In this document: in pieces, positions 55,425 through 64,000 of the stretch
Layout of the letters: each line of letters starts with the position of its first letter
Position numbering within the stretch: the first letter of the stretch is position 1
Source of the DNA: Peptoclostridium acidaminophilum DSM 3953
GTDB taxonomy: Bacteria > Bacillota > Clostridia > Peptostreptococcales > Peptostreptococcaceae
Length of the DNA: 64,000 nt
NCBI RefSeq assembly: GCF_000597865.1
Contig: NZ_CP007453.1
Span: 558,001-622,000, forward strand
Reading direction: 5' to 3'
Program-made: the position numbers and the translations under genes
Notes under the pieces: model-generated
What the model was told of the DNA's origin: nothing
Databases searched by the model: none
Seen by the model: the letters and a program-made list of their open reading frames with translations, nothing else

Positions 55425-56689
55425 ACAAGACCCCCCTTTTCCTTATCGAATACCAATTCCCCGTTTTTAATAACCTTCTCAACAGTGCTTACTCCCACAT
55501 GATAAGGTATGAACTTGTATGAGGGGAACTCCAGTATTATGATGTCAGCTTTCTTGCCTATATCTATGCTGCCGATTTCCTCGGCCCTGTTTACTGCCGC
55601 GGCTCCATTTATTGTAAGCGCCGTGATTGCTTCCTCTATGCTAAGATTCATCTGTATGCAGGCTAGGGCAAAAACAAGAGGTATAGACTCGGTAAAGCAG
55701 CTGCCCGGATTGAAATCCGTGGCAAGCCCGACCGCGCAGCCGCTGTCGATCATCTCTCTTCCTCTTGCATAGCTTTCCTTTAGACTGAAGGCCGTGCAAG
55801 GCAGAAGTGTTGCTACAACCGAGCTTTCGGCCATAGCTTTTATTCCTTCGTCAGAGGCCTGGAGCAGGTGGTCTGCCGAAACTGCTCCCAGCTCTACAGC
55901 CAATTCCGCGCCGCCAAGCTGGACGATTTCATCTGCGTGTATCTTGAGAGCAAGCCCAATTTCCTTGGCCTTAGAAAGCAATTTTCTTGACTGCTCAATC
56001 GAAAATACATTGTCCTCACAGAATACATCGCAGAATTCTGCCAGCTTTTTGTCCGCCACGTTAGGAAGCACACTTTCGATAATAAAATCGATGTACTCGT
56101 CTTCCCTGCCTTTATATTCTTGCGGTACAGCGTGGGCGCCCATGAACGTCCTGACCACGTCTACCGGATGAGCATCATTTAATTCCTTTGCGACTTCAAG
56201 CTGCTTTATCTCTGTTTCGAAATCCAGTCCGTATCCGCTTTTTCCTTCGACTGTAGTCACCCCGAAGGAGAGCATGGAGTTGAGCCTTTTAAGTCCCGCC
56301 TCCATGAGCTCCTGCTTCGAAGCCTCCCTGGTTGATTTAACGGAGCTTGCTATGCCTCCGCCCCTTTTCATGATGTCCATGTATTTGTCGCCGCGGAGTC
56401 TCCATGAAAATTCTTCCGCCCTGTAGCCTCCGAATACCAGATGGGTATGCGAGTCTACAAAGCCCGGCAGTACTGCTTTTCCTCCGGCGTCAATTACACT
56501 GTATTCTGCTTCCTTATACTTATTCAGTATCTCCTCTGTAGTCCCTACAGCTTTTATTACGCCGTCTTCTACTATTACCGCCCCGTCATTTATTACATGC
56601 AGGTCGCTCATTTCGCTTCCGTGTTTTGCCTTAAACCCGCTGCAGGTAACAAGCTCTGAAGCATTCTTTATCAAAATTTTATTTTTCAT
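55418..56689 (-). CDS. hutI: Imidazolonepropionase
   Basis: 423 residues, amidohydrolase fold. Metal and active-site residues are visible in GFVDSHTHLVFGGYR, LKIHADEIVQLGG, SADHLLQ and GLATDFNPGSC. It opens the ring of 4-imidazolone-5-propionate to N-formiminoglutamate. Length and motifs are standard. It begins 4 bases after the ftcD stop. Confidence 0.95.
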   Translation of the reverse strand: MKNKILIKNASELVTCSGFKAKHGSEMSDLHVINDGAVIVEDGVIKAVGTTEEILNKYKEAEYSVIDAGGKAVLPGFVDSHTHLVFGGYRAEEFSWRLRGDKYMDIMKRGGGIASSVKSTREASKQELMEAGLKRLNSMLSFGVTTVEGKSGYGLDFETEIKQLEVAKELNDAHPVDVVRTFMGAHAVPQEYKGREDEYIDFIIESVLPNVADKKLAEFCDVFCEDNVFSIEQSRKLLSKAKEIGLALKIHADEIVQLGGAELAVELGAVSADHLLQASDEGIKAMAESSVVATLLPCTAFSLKESYARGREMIDSGCAVGLATDFNPGSCFTESIPLVFALACIQMNLSIEEAITALTINGAAAVNRAEEIGSIDIGKKADIIILEFPSYKFIPYHVGVSTVEKVIKNGELVFDKEKGGLVC

Positions 56690-56693
56690 GGCG

Positions 56694-57599
56694 TTACTCC
56701 ATTATTCTTGTTTCAAGAACCTGGTCCATAGAGAAATCCTCTATTCCCATGTAGTAAACAGCTGTATCAATCAACGCTTCCATAGGCACAAGTCCTATTA
56801 TCTCGGTTCCCACTGCGCTAACTCCATATCTTTTGGCTTCAATCTTGACAAGCTCGTAAGCTCTATAAAGGGCAGTCTTTGTGTAGTCCGTCATATTCAT
56901 AGATATTTGAACTATGCCTCTTTCCTTTAATTCCACTCCCATAGCCTTGCAGAATCTTAGACCGCCGCCTATGAATCTGACATTCTTGGCTATCTTGTTG
57001 GCAATTTCCAGGTTGTCTGTGCCAAGATTCACGTTGAAGGCCACAAGCGGCATTCTAACGCCAACCGCAGTAGCTCCAGCACTTGGGTGTACACTAGCAG
57101 GGCCGTAGTCCGGAGCCCACTCTGGCTGGCTCATCTTTTGAGCCATGCCTTCAAATTCGCCTTTTCTTACATTTGCAAGATTCTCTCTTTGCGGATTTTT
57201 TGCCGCCTTTTCATACATGAATATCGGAAGACTGTATTTTTCTGAGAGCTCCTTGGCAGTTTCATTTGCAAGCTCAATAGCTTCCTCTACGCTGACATTT
57301 TTTATCGGGATAAAAGGGACTACATCACAGGCGCCCATTCTTGGATGCTGTCCTTCATGCACTCTAAGGTCTATCAACTCAGTCGAAACCCCTATAGCCT
57401 CTATAACAGCTTTTTTTACGGCCTCCGGCTCGCCTACCACAGTCACCACAAGCCTGTTGTGATCCTCGTCCCTTTGATAGTCTAAAAGCTTAACTCCGTC
57501 TTTGCCTCTGAATGGGTTTACGATTTTTTCGATTTTATCAAGGTCCCTTCCCTCGCTAAAGTTAGGAACACACTCAATTATTTTTTTAACTTCACTCAT
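56694..57599 (-). CDS. ftcD: Glutamate formimidoyltransferase
   Basis: 301 residues, only the transferase domain. It begins IIECVPNFSEGRD and contains DYQRDEDHNRLVVT (with the catalytic His region) and RVHEGQHPRMGACDVVPF. It passes the formimino group of formiminoglutamate to THF, giving glutamate for the mutase pathway. AGGTGG supports the ATG at 57599 over the longer frame. Confidence 0.95.
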   Translation of the reverse strand: MSEVKKIIECVPNFSEGRDLDKIEKIVNPFRGKDGVKLLDYQRDEDHNRLVVTVVGEPEAVKKAVIEAIGVSTELIDLRVHEGQHPRMGACDVVPFIPIKNVSVEEAIELANETAKELSEKYSLPIFMYEKAAKNPQRENLANVRKGEFEGMAQKMSQPEWAPDYGPASVHPSAGATAVGVRMPLVAFNVNLGTDNLEIANKIAKNVRFIGGGLRFCKAMGVELKERGIVQISMNMTDYTKTALYRAYELVKIEAKRYGVSAVGTEIIGLVPMEALIDTAVYYMGIEDFSMDQVLETRIME

Positions 57600-57641
57600 T
57601 ACTATTCCACCTTTCAATAATATTGTTTGCTGCAATTTTCT

Positions 57642-59663
57642 CTAGAACATTTTATCGATGACATCCTTAACAAGCTTTTCATCCGGTATAAACGGTAATG
57701 TGATGTGGTCTGTTTCCTCATTTATTTTATTGTATTCCATGCCGGTAGTTATGGAATTTTCATTCCTTGCCCATGCGCGTCTTGCTACGCCGCCCATAAC
57801 ATCCCAAAGCATAGATGATTTTATGATTTCGTCTATTCTGCTGCTTCCATCCAGAACAAGCCCGAAGCCTCCGTTGATTGATTTGCCTATGCCTACGCCG
57901 CCGCCATTGTGGAGAGCTATTAGACTCATGCCCCTGGCTGCATTTCCCGCATAGCATTGCACGGCCATTTCAGCCATTATATTGCTGCCGTCCTTTATGT
58001 TGGAGGTTTCTCTAAACGGCGAGTCTGTGCCGCTGACATCATGGTGGTCTCTACCTATCATTATAGGCCCGATTTCACCGTTTCTAACCATCTCATTGAA
58101 TTTGAGAGCTATGTTCGTTCTGCCATAGGCATCCTGATACAGTATTCTGGCCTCTGTTCCAACAACCAGTTTATTTTTTTCCGCATCCTTGATCCACATA
58201 TAGTTGTCCCTGTCCTGGGCTCTCCTGTTTGGATCGATGCAAGACATAGCCGCCTGGTCAGTCTTGATTAAGTCCTCATGGTCGCCGCTCAGGCAGACCC
58301 ATCTGAACGGTCCATAGCCGTAGTCGAACAGCTCCGGTCCCATTATGTCCTCAACATAGGAAGGATATATGAATCCGTCTTTTTCATCCACGCCGTTTTT
58401 AGCTATTTCAGTCGCTCCGGCGTCAAATACTGCCTTCATGAAGGCGTTGCCGTAGTCGAAGAAATATGTTCCTTTTTCTACAAGGGCTCCTATAAGTTCA
58501 AAATGGCGCTTCAAGGTCTTGTCTACAAGCTTATTGAAGGTTTCTCTGTCTTCCTTCAAAAGCCTTGTCCTCTCGTCGAAGGATATTCCCTGCGGGCAAT
58601 AGCCGCCGTCATATACGGCGTGGCAGGATGTCTGGTCTGAGAGCATCTCTATTTTCTTGTTGTTTTTGACTGCATACTCAAGCAGGTCCACAATGTTTCC
58701 GTGATAAGCTATGGATATTGCTTTCTTTTCAGCCATGTGCTTTTCAGCCACGTCAAATATTTCATCCAAATCGGAGGATATCAGGTCAACCCAGCCCTGG
58801 TTATGTCTTGTTTCAATCCTTGAGTAGTCGACCTCCGCTATAATTCCTACAGCGCCGGCTATTGTGGAAGCCTTTGGCTGAGCACCGCTCATTCCACCAA
58901 GTCCCGAGGATACGAACATGTGACCCTTTAAATCCTCGTCATTTCCAACGCCGAGTTTAAGTCTTCCCGCGTTGAGTATAGTATTATAAGTTCCATGGAC
59001 AATGCCCTGAGGCCCAATATACATCCATCCTCCTGCTGTCATCTGGCCATAGTTGGCTACGCCCATCTGCATTGCGTAATGCCAGTCAGTTTGGTTGTCA
59101 AACTGGCCTATCATCAAAGCGTTTGTGATTATAACCCTCGGAGCCTCTGGTTTGGATTTGAATAACCCGAGGGGATGTCCCGATTCAATAACTAGAGTCT
59201 GATGGTCAGTCATGACCTCCAGATACTTCATAACAAGCCTGTACTGCATCCAGTTCTGGAACACCTGTCCTGTTTCTCCGTAGGTTACAAGCTCATAAGG
59301 GTAAAGCGCAACCTCAAAATCCAGATTGTTGTCTATCATGACCTGAAAAGCTTTTGCGTCAGTACAGTTGCCCTTGTACTCAGCTATAGGCTTGCCGTAT
59401 ATCCTTTTATTCGGCCTGAAGCGGTATCCGTAAATTCTTCCTCTGGTTTTAAGCTCCTCCATAAATTCAGGCGCCAGCTTTTCATGAAGCTCCTCTGGAA
59501 TATACCTTAGGGCATTTTTAAGCGCTACCTCCGTCTGTGCCTTTGTAAGCGTAAACCCTCTGTCAGGAGCCCTTCTGATACCAGCCGCAAACTCCGGCAT
59601 TTCCGGAAGCTCATTGTCAAGTTTAATAGTCATAGCCTCTGAAATGTTTTTATTTGTTAGCAT
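57642..59663 (-). CDS. hutU: Urocanate hydratase
   Basis: 673 residues, the longer urocanase form. NAD-binding and active-site regions are SGLGGMSGAQPKASTIAG, WVCLSGDHEDL and HNGGGVGIGKSINGGFGLVL. It adds water to urocanate to form imidazolonepropionate. GGAGG lies 9 bases before the ATG at 59663. Confidence 0.95.
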   Translation of the reverse strand: MLTNKNISEAMTIKLDNELPEMPEFAAGIRRAPDRGFTLTKAQTEVALKNALRYIPEELHEKLAPEFMEELKTRGRIYGYRFRPNKRIYGKPIAEYKGNCTDAKAFQVMIDNNLDFEVALYPYELVTYGETGQVFQNWMQYRLVMKYLEVMTDHQTLVIESGHPLGLFKSKPEAPRVIITNALMIGQFDNQTDWHYAMQMGVANYGQMTAGGWMYIGPQGIVHGTYNTILNAGRLKLGVGNDEDLKGHMFVSSGLGGMSGAQPKASTIAGAVGIIAEVDYSRIETRHNQGWVDLISSDLDEIFDVAEKHMAEKKAISIAYHGNIVDLLEYAVKNNKKIEMLSDQTSCHAVYDGGYCPQGISFDERTRLLKEDRETFNKLVDKTLKRHFELIGALVEKGTYFFDYGNAFMKAVFDAGATEIAKNGVDEKDGFIYPSYVEDIMGPELFDYGYGPFRWVCLSGDHEDLIKTDQAAMSCIDPNRRAQDRDNYMWIKDAEKNKLVVGTEARILYQDAYGRTNIALKFNEMVRNGEIGPIMIGRDHHDVSGTDSPFRETSNIKDGSNIMAEMAVQCYAGNAARGMSLIALHNGGGVGIGKSINGGFGLVLDGSSRIDEIIKSSMLWDVMGGVARRAWARNENSITTGMEYNKINEETDHITLPFIPDEKLVKDVIDKMF

Positions 59664-59710
59664 TTTGTATTCCTCCTGTATCATTTTCTATTTAATACTG
59701 CTAATATGCT

Positions 59711-61234
59711 TTAATATTTCAACTCCACTTCTTTTTCCACAGCATTTAGAAGCTTTGAGCTGGTAATAAGCTCGGTGATTTTATTCAAATCGCCATACAT
59801 GAGCTTATCCTCTTCAATGAAATCCACAACTTCCCTTACTATTTTGTAGGCAGCTGCGGTACCCTTACCCAGTTCAAAACCCTCTCTGAAATCGATTGCC
59901 TGGCAGGCTGCCATAAGCTCCGTAGTCAGTACTCTTTTTGTGTTTTCCAATATCTCTCTGCTCTTTCTGGCTGCAATTGTTCCCATACTTACGTGATCCT
60001 CCTGATTTGCAGAAGATGGTATGGAATCTACAGAAGCAGGATGTGCCAGCACCTTGTTTTCCGACACAAGAGAAGCTGCTGCATATTGAGTAATCATGAA
60101 GCCCGAATTGAGGCCTCCCTTTTTAACTAGGAATGCAGGCAGGTCATTGAGCTGATTGTTGATTAGCCTCTCTAATCTTCTCTCGGAAATGTTGGCAATC
60201 TCTGCTATTGCGATGCCTAAAAAGTCAAAGCTCAAAGCCATAGGCTGTCCGTGGAAGTTGCCTCCTGATATTATGTCCCCGTCTTCCAGAACAATCGGGT
60301 TATCAGTAACAGAATTTATTTCTATTAGTATTTTTTCCTCCACATATCTAAGGGCATCCTTGCTGGCACCGTGCACCTGCGGTATGCATCTTAACGAATA
60401 GGCATCCTGAACCCTCAGTTCCCCTTGCCTAGTGACAAATGTACTGCCTTCTACCAGCTTCAGAATGTTTTCTGCTGTTTCAATTTGACCCTTATGAGGC
60501 CTGATAATGTGCGTTCTTGGGTCAAAGGCATCCGTTATTCCTCTCAACGCTTCCAGGGTAAGCGCCGATACAATATCGCTTATCTTAATCAGTTCTATGC
60601 TGTCATATACCGCGAGAGCTCCTACTCCCGTCATTACCTGTGTTCCGTTTATTAAGGCCAGGCCTTCTTTTTCTACAAGCTCCAAGATTGGAATACCCGC
60701 AAGTTTCATGGCTTCAGCTCCAGACATTACTTTGCCCTCGAATTCAGCCATTCCCTCTCCTATAATAGGAAGCGCCATGTGTGCCAGTGGACACAAATCG
60801 CCGGATGCGCCTAGCGAGCCTTTTTCAGGTATGATTGGATGCACGCCTTTGTTTAGCATTTCAATGAGAGCCTCTAGAGTTTCCAATCTTATGCCTGAAA
60901 ATCCCTTTGAAAGCGCATTTGCTCTAAGCAGCATTATTGCCCTTACCGCATCTGCGGGAAGATTGTTTCCAGCGCCGCAGGCATGTGAAAGGATCAGATT
61001 TCTTTGCAATTTTTTGCAGTCTTCGGCTGAAATGTTCACGCTTGAGAATATGCCAAAGCCTGTTGTAATTCCGTATACTATTTTGTTGTCCTTAACGATA
61101 TCGTCAACTATTACTCTTGACGCCTTGACTCTTTTTATCGCTTCATCATCTAATTTAACCTTATAGTTTTGCCTGGCTACCTGTACGACTTGTTCTAATG
61201 TCAAATCTTGTCCGTTAATAACAATTGTGTTCAT
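59711..61234 (-). CDS. hutH: Histidine ammonia-lyase
   Basis: 507 residues. The self-formed MIO cofactor comes from Ala143-Ser144-Gly145 in GSLGASGDLCPLAHMAL; YGITTGFG (active-site Tyr) and NFHGQPMAL are also present. It removes ammonia from histidine to give urocanate. The ATG at 61234 has GGAGGGG upstream. Expression depends on read-through of the terminator at 61409-61442, controlled by HutP. Confidence 0.96.
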   Translation of the reverse strand: MNTIVINGQDLTLEQVVQVARQNYKVKLDDEAIKRVKASRVIVDDIVKDNKIVYGITTGFGIFSSVNISAEDCKKLQRNLILSHACGAGNNLPADAVRAIMLLRANALSKGFSGIRLETLEALIEMLNKGVHPIIPEKGSLGASGDLCPLAHMALPIIGEGMAEFEGKVMSGAEAMKLAGIPILELVEKEGLALINGTQVMTGVGALAVYDSIELIKISDIVSALTLEALRGITDAFDPRTHIIRPHKGQIETAENILKLVEGSTFVTRQGELRVQDAYSLRCIPQVHGASKDALRYVEEKILIEINSVTDNPIVLEDGDIISGGNFHGQPMALSFDFLGIAIAEIANISERRLERLINNQLNDLPAFLVKKGGLNSGFMITQYAAASLVSENKVLAHPASVDSIPSSANQEDHVSMGTIAARKSREILENTKRVLTTELMAACQAIDFREGFELGKGTAAAYKIVREVVDFIEEDKLMYGDLNKITELITSSKLLNAVEKEVELKY

Positions 61235-61408
61235 GTTCTTCGCCCCTCCAAATTCTATATTTTCATTACTCAAGAAATAAGTACCATATGATACTTATAC
61301 TCCTAGGCAGTATGTCCTAAACTGTGTTTATCCGCTGCTGAATACCCTGGGCTTAAGCTATTTGGGATTCATCTGGCAGATGGTCTGTTTTTGTTGCTGT
61401 ACAAAAAA

Positions 61409-61442
61409 AGGGCAAAACTCAAAAACTTTTGAGTTTTGCCCT
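61409..61442 (-). terminator. HutP-regulated attenuator terminator in the hut operon
   Basis: AGGGCAAAACTCAAA pairs perfectly with TTTGAGTTTTGCCCT, followed on the minus strand by T7-T8. It lies between hutP and hutH, in the same place as the hut terminator of Bacillus subtilis. Confidence 0.92.
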
Positions 61443-61459
61443 CTAATGTCTAATAGCTA
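61443..61459 (-). promoter_or_regulatory. HutP RNA-binding site
   Basis: On the minus-strand RNA: UAG-CUAU-UAG-ACAU-UAG, three UAG triplets separated by exactly four bases, ending at the foot of the terminator stem. This is the known HutP recognition pattern. The rest of 61235-61408 shows no second clear triplet set. Confidence 0.88.
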
Positions 61460-61526
61460 TGGGTCAAATACAAAATTACATTTATATAATATGAAAATCA
61501 TAAAAACTGCTATGATTTTGTTTAAA

Positions 61527-61970
61527 CTATATCGGATTAATCCCAAATCCCATCACTTCATGCTCATACCCCTTGATTGGAGCTCCTATATTGCCGTACA
61601 AAGCAACTGCAATCCATTCACCGTCTGTATCGTCCCCCGGAAATCTCGGACCTCTTACAACACTGAATGTCAATCCAGCTGTACGCAATATGTCTCCCAA
61701 ACCTACTTGCCCTCGGCATACACCCGAATAGGCTTCTAAAACAGTATGATAAAGTGAATGTTCCTCTCTGTAGAGGTCTTTTATAAGACCTTCTTTTTTT
61801 GCCGCGGTTTCTATTGCTGCGAATATTTTTGCAGAATCCATAGAACCCACTCGGCCTTTAAGCACTTTGCAACCATTCAGAATGGAAGTTTCTCTAATAA
61901 CTTCTTCCTCACTTTCTGATGATATGCATAATAATAACGCCGTTTTACCAATGCTTAAAGTTTCAAACAA
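61527..61970 (-). CDS. hutP: HutP, histidine-dependent RNA antiterminator
   Basis: 147 residues, aligning along its length with Bacillus HutP as remembered (KGRVGSMDSAKIFAAIETA, FSVVRGPRF, GEWIAVALYGNIGAPIKG). The metal/histidine ligands are kept: His71 and His75 in EEHSLYHT and His137 in YEHEVMGFG. With histidine and Mg2+ it binds UAG-repeat RNA and prevents termination before hutH. TTG start at 61970, with GGAGG 7 bases upstream. First gene of the hut operon. Confidence 0.95.
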   Translation of the reverse strand: MFETLSIGKTALLLCISSESEEEVIRETSILNGCKVLKGRVGSMDSAKIFAAIETAAKKEGLIKDLYREEHSLYHTVLEAYSGVCRGQVGLGDILRTAGLTFSVVRGPRFPGDDTDGEWIAVALYGNIGAPIKGYEHEVMGFGINPI

Positions 61971-62010
61971 GTCATTACCTCCAAGAGTTGAGAATTAACT
62001 ATTAACATTT

Positions 62011-62039
62011 AATTTAACATATTTTATTCTTATTGTCAA
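62011..62039 (-). promoter_or_regulatory. Promoter of the hut operon
   Basis: TTGACA, 17 bp, TAAATT on the minus strand; the -35 lies in the last codons of the upstream gene. Predicted leader about 35 bases. Confidence 0.65.
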
Positions 62040-63015
62040 TATATCGACTGGTGTCACTGATGTCAAGTTTATGCTGTTCCAGCTTGCTGCACAACTCTTC
62101 TATGAATTCCCTTCTGGCTATTGTTGCCAGCCACTCCTTAGGTATGTTGTCGCATCCGTAATAGAGTCCTGCGAGGCCTCCTGCTACTGCTCCCACTGTG
62201 TCAGTGTCTTCCCCAAGATTGACCGCCTTGAGAATGCAGTCCCTGTAGCTTCTGGTGTTAAGCAGGCACCATATTGCAGCCTCGAGCGTATACACCACGT
62301 AGCCGCTGCTTCTGATCTGACTTTCATCCAGCTGGGCAAAGCCATCCTCCTCTATCCGTTCATAATGCGATAGCTCCGAGTTGTATTCAGGAAGGCTCCT
62401 ATAGTATTCCATCGCCTTGTCTATTCCCTGCCTCACTGCCTCTTCCAGGTCTGCTCCGCGCAGTATCAATGAGGCTATCGAGATGTATATCCCGCAGGCC
62501 ATCTGGCTCCTCTTGTGCGCATGCGTCAACGAGGATACGCTATGGATTATATCGTAGGCCTCGCTTGTTTCGCTGAGCTTGTCCCCGTATATAGAGTCCA
62601 GATGGAAGAGTATCGGCAGTATTCTCATGAGCGAGCCGTTTCCGTTGTCGCGCTCCCCTTTGCCTCCGCATTCAAGCGGCGGCTTTCCTCTTAAAAAGCG
62701 CTCCATCGAGTCGCTGGTGGTCCCTCCAATGTCGAATGCTCTGCCAAACGGCGTGTAGTCCCCTTTGTCGTACCACTTTATGAATTTTTTCATTATGTCC
62801 TCATAGTCCAGCCCATTTGAGAGGCTGTCCATAAGGCAGAGCGTCAGGCTTGAATCGTCAGACCATGTACCTGCAGGCATGTTAAAGGTTCCATGGCCCA
62901 TCATGCGGACTACTGGGTTTTTACTGAGTGTTTCTCTGTCGATGAATTGCACGGGAAGTCCAAGTGCATCTGCGACGCAAACTCCCATTATGCCGTCGAT
63001 TATTTTTTTAGACAT
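62014..63015 (-). CDS. ADP-ribosylglycohydrolase family protein
   Basis: 333 residues, DraG fold. The metal-binding motifs are GVCVADALGLP, WSDDSSLTLCL and LGEDTDTVGAVAGGLAG. It should release ADP-ribose from a modified protein, nucleic acid or metabolite. No ADP-ribosyltransferase partner is visible in the window. GGGGG precedes the ATG. Confidence 0.9.
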   Translation of the reverse strand: MSKKIIDGIMGVCVADALGLPVQFIDRETLSKNPVVRMMGHGTFNMPAGTWSDDSSLTLCLMDSLSNGLDYEDIMKKFIKWYDKGDYTPFGRAFDIGGTTSDSMERFLRGKPPLECGGKGERDNGNGSLMRILPILFHLDSIYGDKLSETSEAYDIIHSVSSLTHAHKRSQMACGIYISIASLILRGADLEEAVRQGIDKAMEYYRSLPEYNSELSHYERIEEDGFAQLDESQIRSSGYVVYTLEAAIWCLLNTRSYRDCILKAVNLGEDTDTVGAVAGGLAGLYYGCDNIPKEWLATIARREFIEELCSKLEQHKLDISDTSRYIDNKNKIC

Positions 63016-63073
63016 ATTGTTGTTATCCCCCTCAAATCAAAGCATAGATATTTGCTCCTTGAGCGATCAAAAT

Positions 63074-63907
63074 TTACTGATCCTCCACCATCTTACCGTC
63101 CTTTATTCCGCCCGTCACCTTAGTTGTCCAGCCTGAAGATTCAAAGCGCTCCCTTGCTTCCTCCTTCGTCATCTCTCCCGTGTCTGAAAGCAAAACAGGT
63201 TTGAAATCGGCGCCGATTTCAGCTTCCGCCACAGCAAAATCATAACGGTCCGTTCCAACTATGAGATATATGATTTTGTTGTAGTTCTTTGGATTTCCCA
63301 TGCTGTCAAAATTATAGCCTGTTGAATGGAGTATCAGGAAGGTCCCGTCCGCCAGCCTCTGAAATTCATGATATGATGTGCGGGTTTTCCTGCCTTCCCT
63401 CTCTAGATATTGCTCGGATTTATAATATTGCTTTTGAGAATCGAAAACTCCATTTTCAACGCTGCGATCCCCTCTTTTGTCCCCAAGGGACCCATCCCTA
63501 TCTAGTATGTTGTCGTAACCGAAATTAGAAATGCTTCCCTTCTTCTCTATAAATCCGTCATAATTTGACATGAACAGCTGGCCTTCATGACGGCCATCCT
63601 TATTGTCAATGTTAAGCAAATCGTAAAAAGCGCCTGTTATGAGATTAAGCTGTGGGGTGAACAGGTCAATGCTTGCCAAGCCTTCATAGCTATTGACGAT
63701 ATCCTCTGTCTGCTTCTGAGTCTCAGACAGCGCATCGGAAAGTTCCGTTATGGTGTCTATTTTGCCGACACTGCCTGTTTCCGATGAATCGCTTTGCTCA
63801 GTGGAGCCTTGGCTTGACGAGCCGCTTTCGGTGTCCTTTGAAGGTCCGCAGGCAACCAGCGACGCTACAAGAAGCAACGTAAGAAATATAACGAATGATT
63901 TTTTCAT
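63074..63907 (-). CDS. Lipoprotein of unknown function
   Basis: 277 residues. A lipoprotein signal (MKKSFVIFLTLLLVASLVAC) puts the lipid-modified Cys at position 20, followed by a Ser/Gly-rich linker (SGSSSQGSTEQSDSSETGS). The mature domain is not recognised. GGAGATGG lies before the ATG at 63907. It ends 58 bases before the ADP-ribosylglycohydrolase gene and follows another gene by 42 bases, so it may belong to a larger operon. Confidence 0.75.
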   Translation of the reverse strand: MKKSFVIFLTLLLVASLVACGPSKDTESGSSSQGSTEQSDSSETGSVGKIDTITELSDALSETQKQTEDIVNSYEGLASIDLFTPQLNLITGAFYDLLNIDNKDGRHEGQLFMSNYDGFIEKKGSISNFGYDNILDRDGSLGDKRGDRSVENGVFDSQKQYYKSEQYLEREGRKTRTSYHEFQRLADGTFLILHSTGYNFDSMGNPKNYNKIIYLIVGTDRYDFAVAEAEIGADFKPVLLSDTGEMTKEEARERFESSGWTTKVTGGIKDGKMVEDQ

Positions 63908-63949
63908 GATTTCCATCTCCTTTCTTTAATGCTTTATATGACTTTCTTT

Positions 63950-64000
63950 TCATTTTTTGAATACGTCCTTCCAGAAATTCTCGGTCCTGCTGGCTCCTTC
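63950..64000 (-). CDS. C-terminal end of an unknown gene
   Basis: An open frame enters from the right edge and ends EGASRTENFWKDVFKK, then TGA. Too short to name; it is upstream of the lipoprotein gene on the same strand. Confidence 0.5.
   Translation of the reverse strand, partial: EGASRTENFWKDVFKK

Overview
The window looks like a chromosomal segment of a low-to-mid GC, Gram-positive, amino-acid-fermenting member of the Clostridia. The signs are GGAGG-type ribosome binding sites, TTG and GTG starts, a T-box leader, a glycine riboswitch, HutP, a CarD-like protein, and enzymes of anaerobic histidine, glutamate and aromatic amino-acid breakdown. The gene set resembles Acidaminobacter- or Peptoclostridium-like organisms; this is inference, and no rRNA was seen to settle it. 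No tRNA, rRNA or CRISPR array was found.

Layout. 1-1.9 kb: indolepyruvate:ferredoxin oxidoreductase (iorA and the start of iorB). 2.1-4.1 kb: a glycine riboswitch with terminator, then an ACT-domain protein (UPF0237) and a UPF0210 protein. 4.1-24.3 kb: mostly housekeeping: a PhzF protein, exported MsrAB, a DUF2339/DUF3999 membrane pair, pgsA, T-box-tyrS, a two-component system, a class V aminotransferase, a PAS-GGDEF-EAL protein, trmB, an ABC-F ATPase, and the carboxynorspermidine route (nspC plus its dehydrogenase). 24.4-25.9 kb: an IS200/IS605-type element with intact tnpB and wrecked tnpA. 26-32.6 kb: Trk potassium uptake, a subtilase-like protein, CarD, patatin and a small 2[4Fe-4S] ferredoxin. 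32.7-39.2 kb: an AT-rich accessory region bounded by a 29-bp direct repeat and recombinase debris. It holds a MocR-type regulator and phzF-ridA, separated by an IS110-family insertion. 40-41.6 kb: a multicopper oxidase beside four 15-bp tandem repeats.

41.7-62 kb is the metabolic core. A hut operon (hutP-hutH-hutU-ftcD-hutI-fchA-hutD) takes histidine to glutamate and a one-carbon unit. A glutamate mutase operon (glmS-glmL-glmE-mal), with cobO next to it for coenzyme B12, takes glutamate to mesaconate and ammonia. Divergent citDEF-gntR and citC-orf-citXG operons encode a citrate-lyase-type enzyme that in this setting is most likely citramalate lyase, giving acetate and pyruvate. Only mesaconase is missing. 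A near-identical 18-bp motif lies at the promoters of glmS, gntR and citD, so the GntR-family regulator probably controls the whole branch. The hut operon carries a textbook HutP site: three UAG triplets spaced by four bases, directly before a strong terminator.

62-64 kb: an ADP-ribosylglycohydrolase, a lipoprotein and the tail of another gene.
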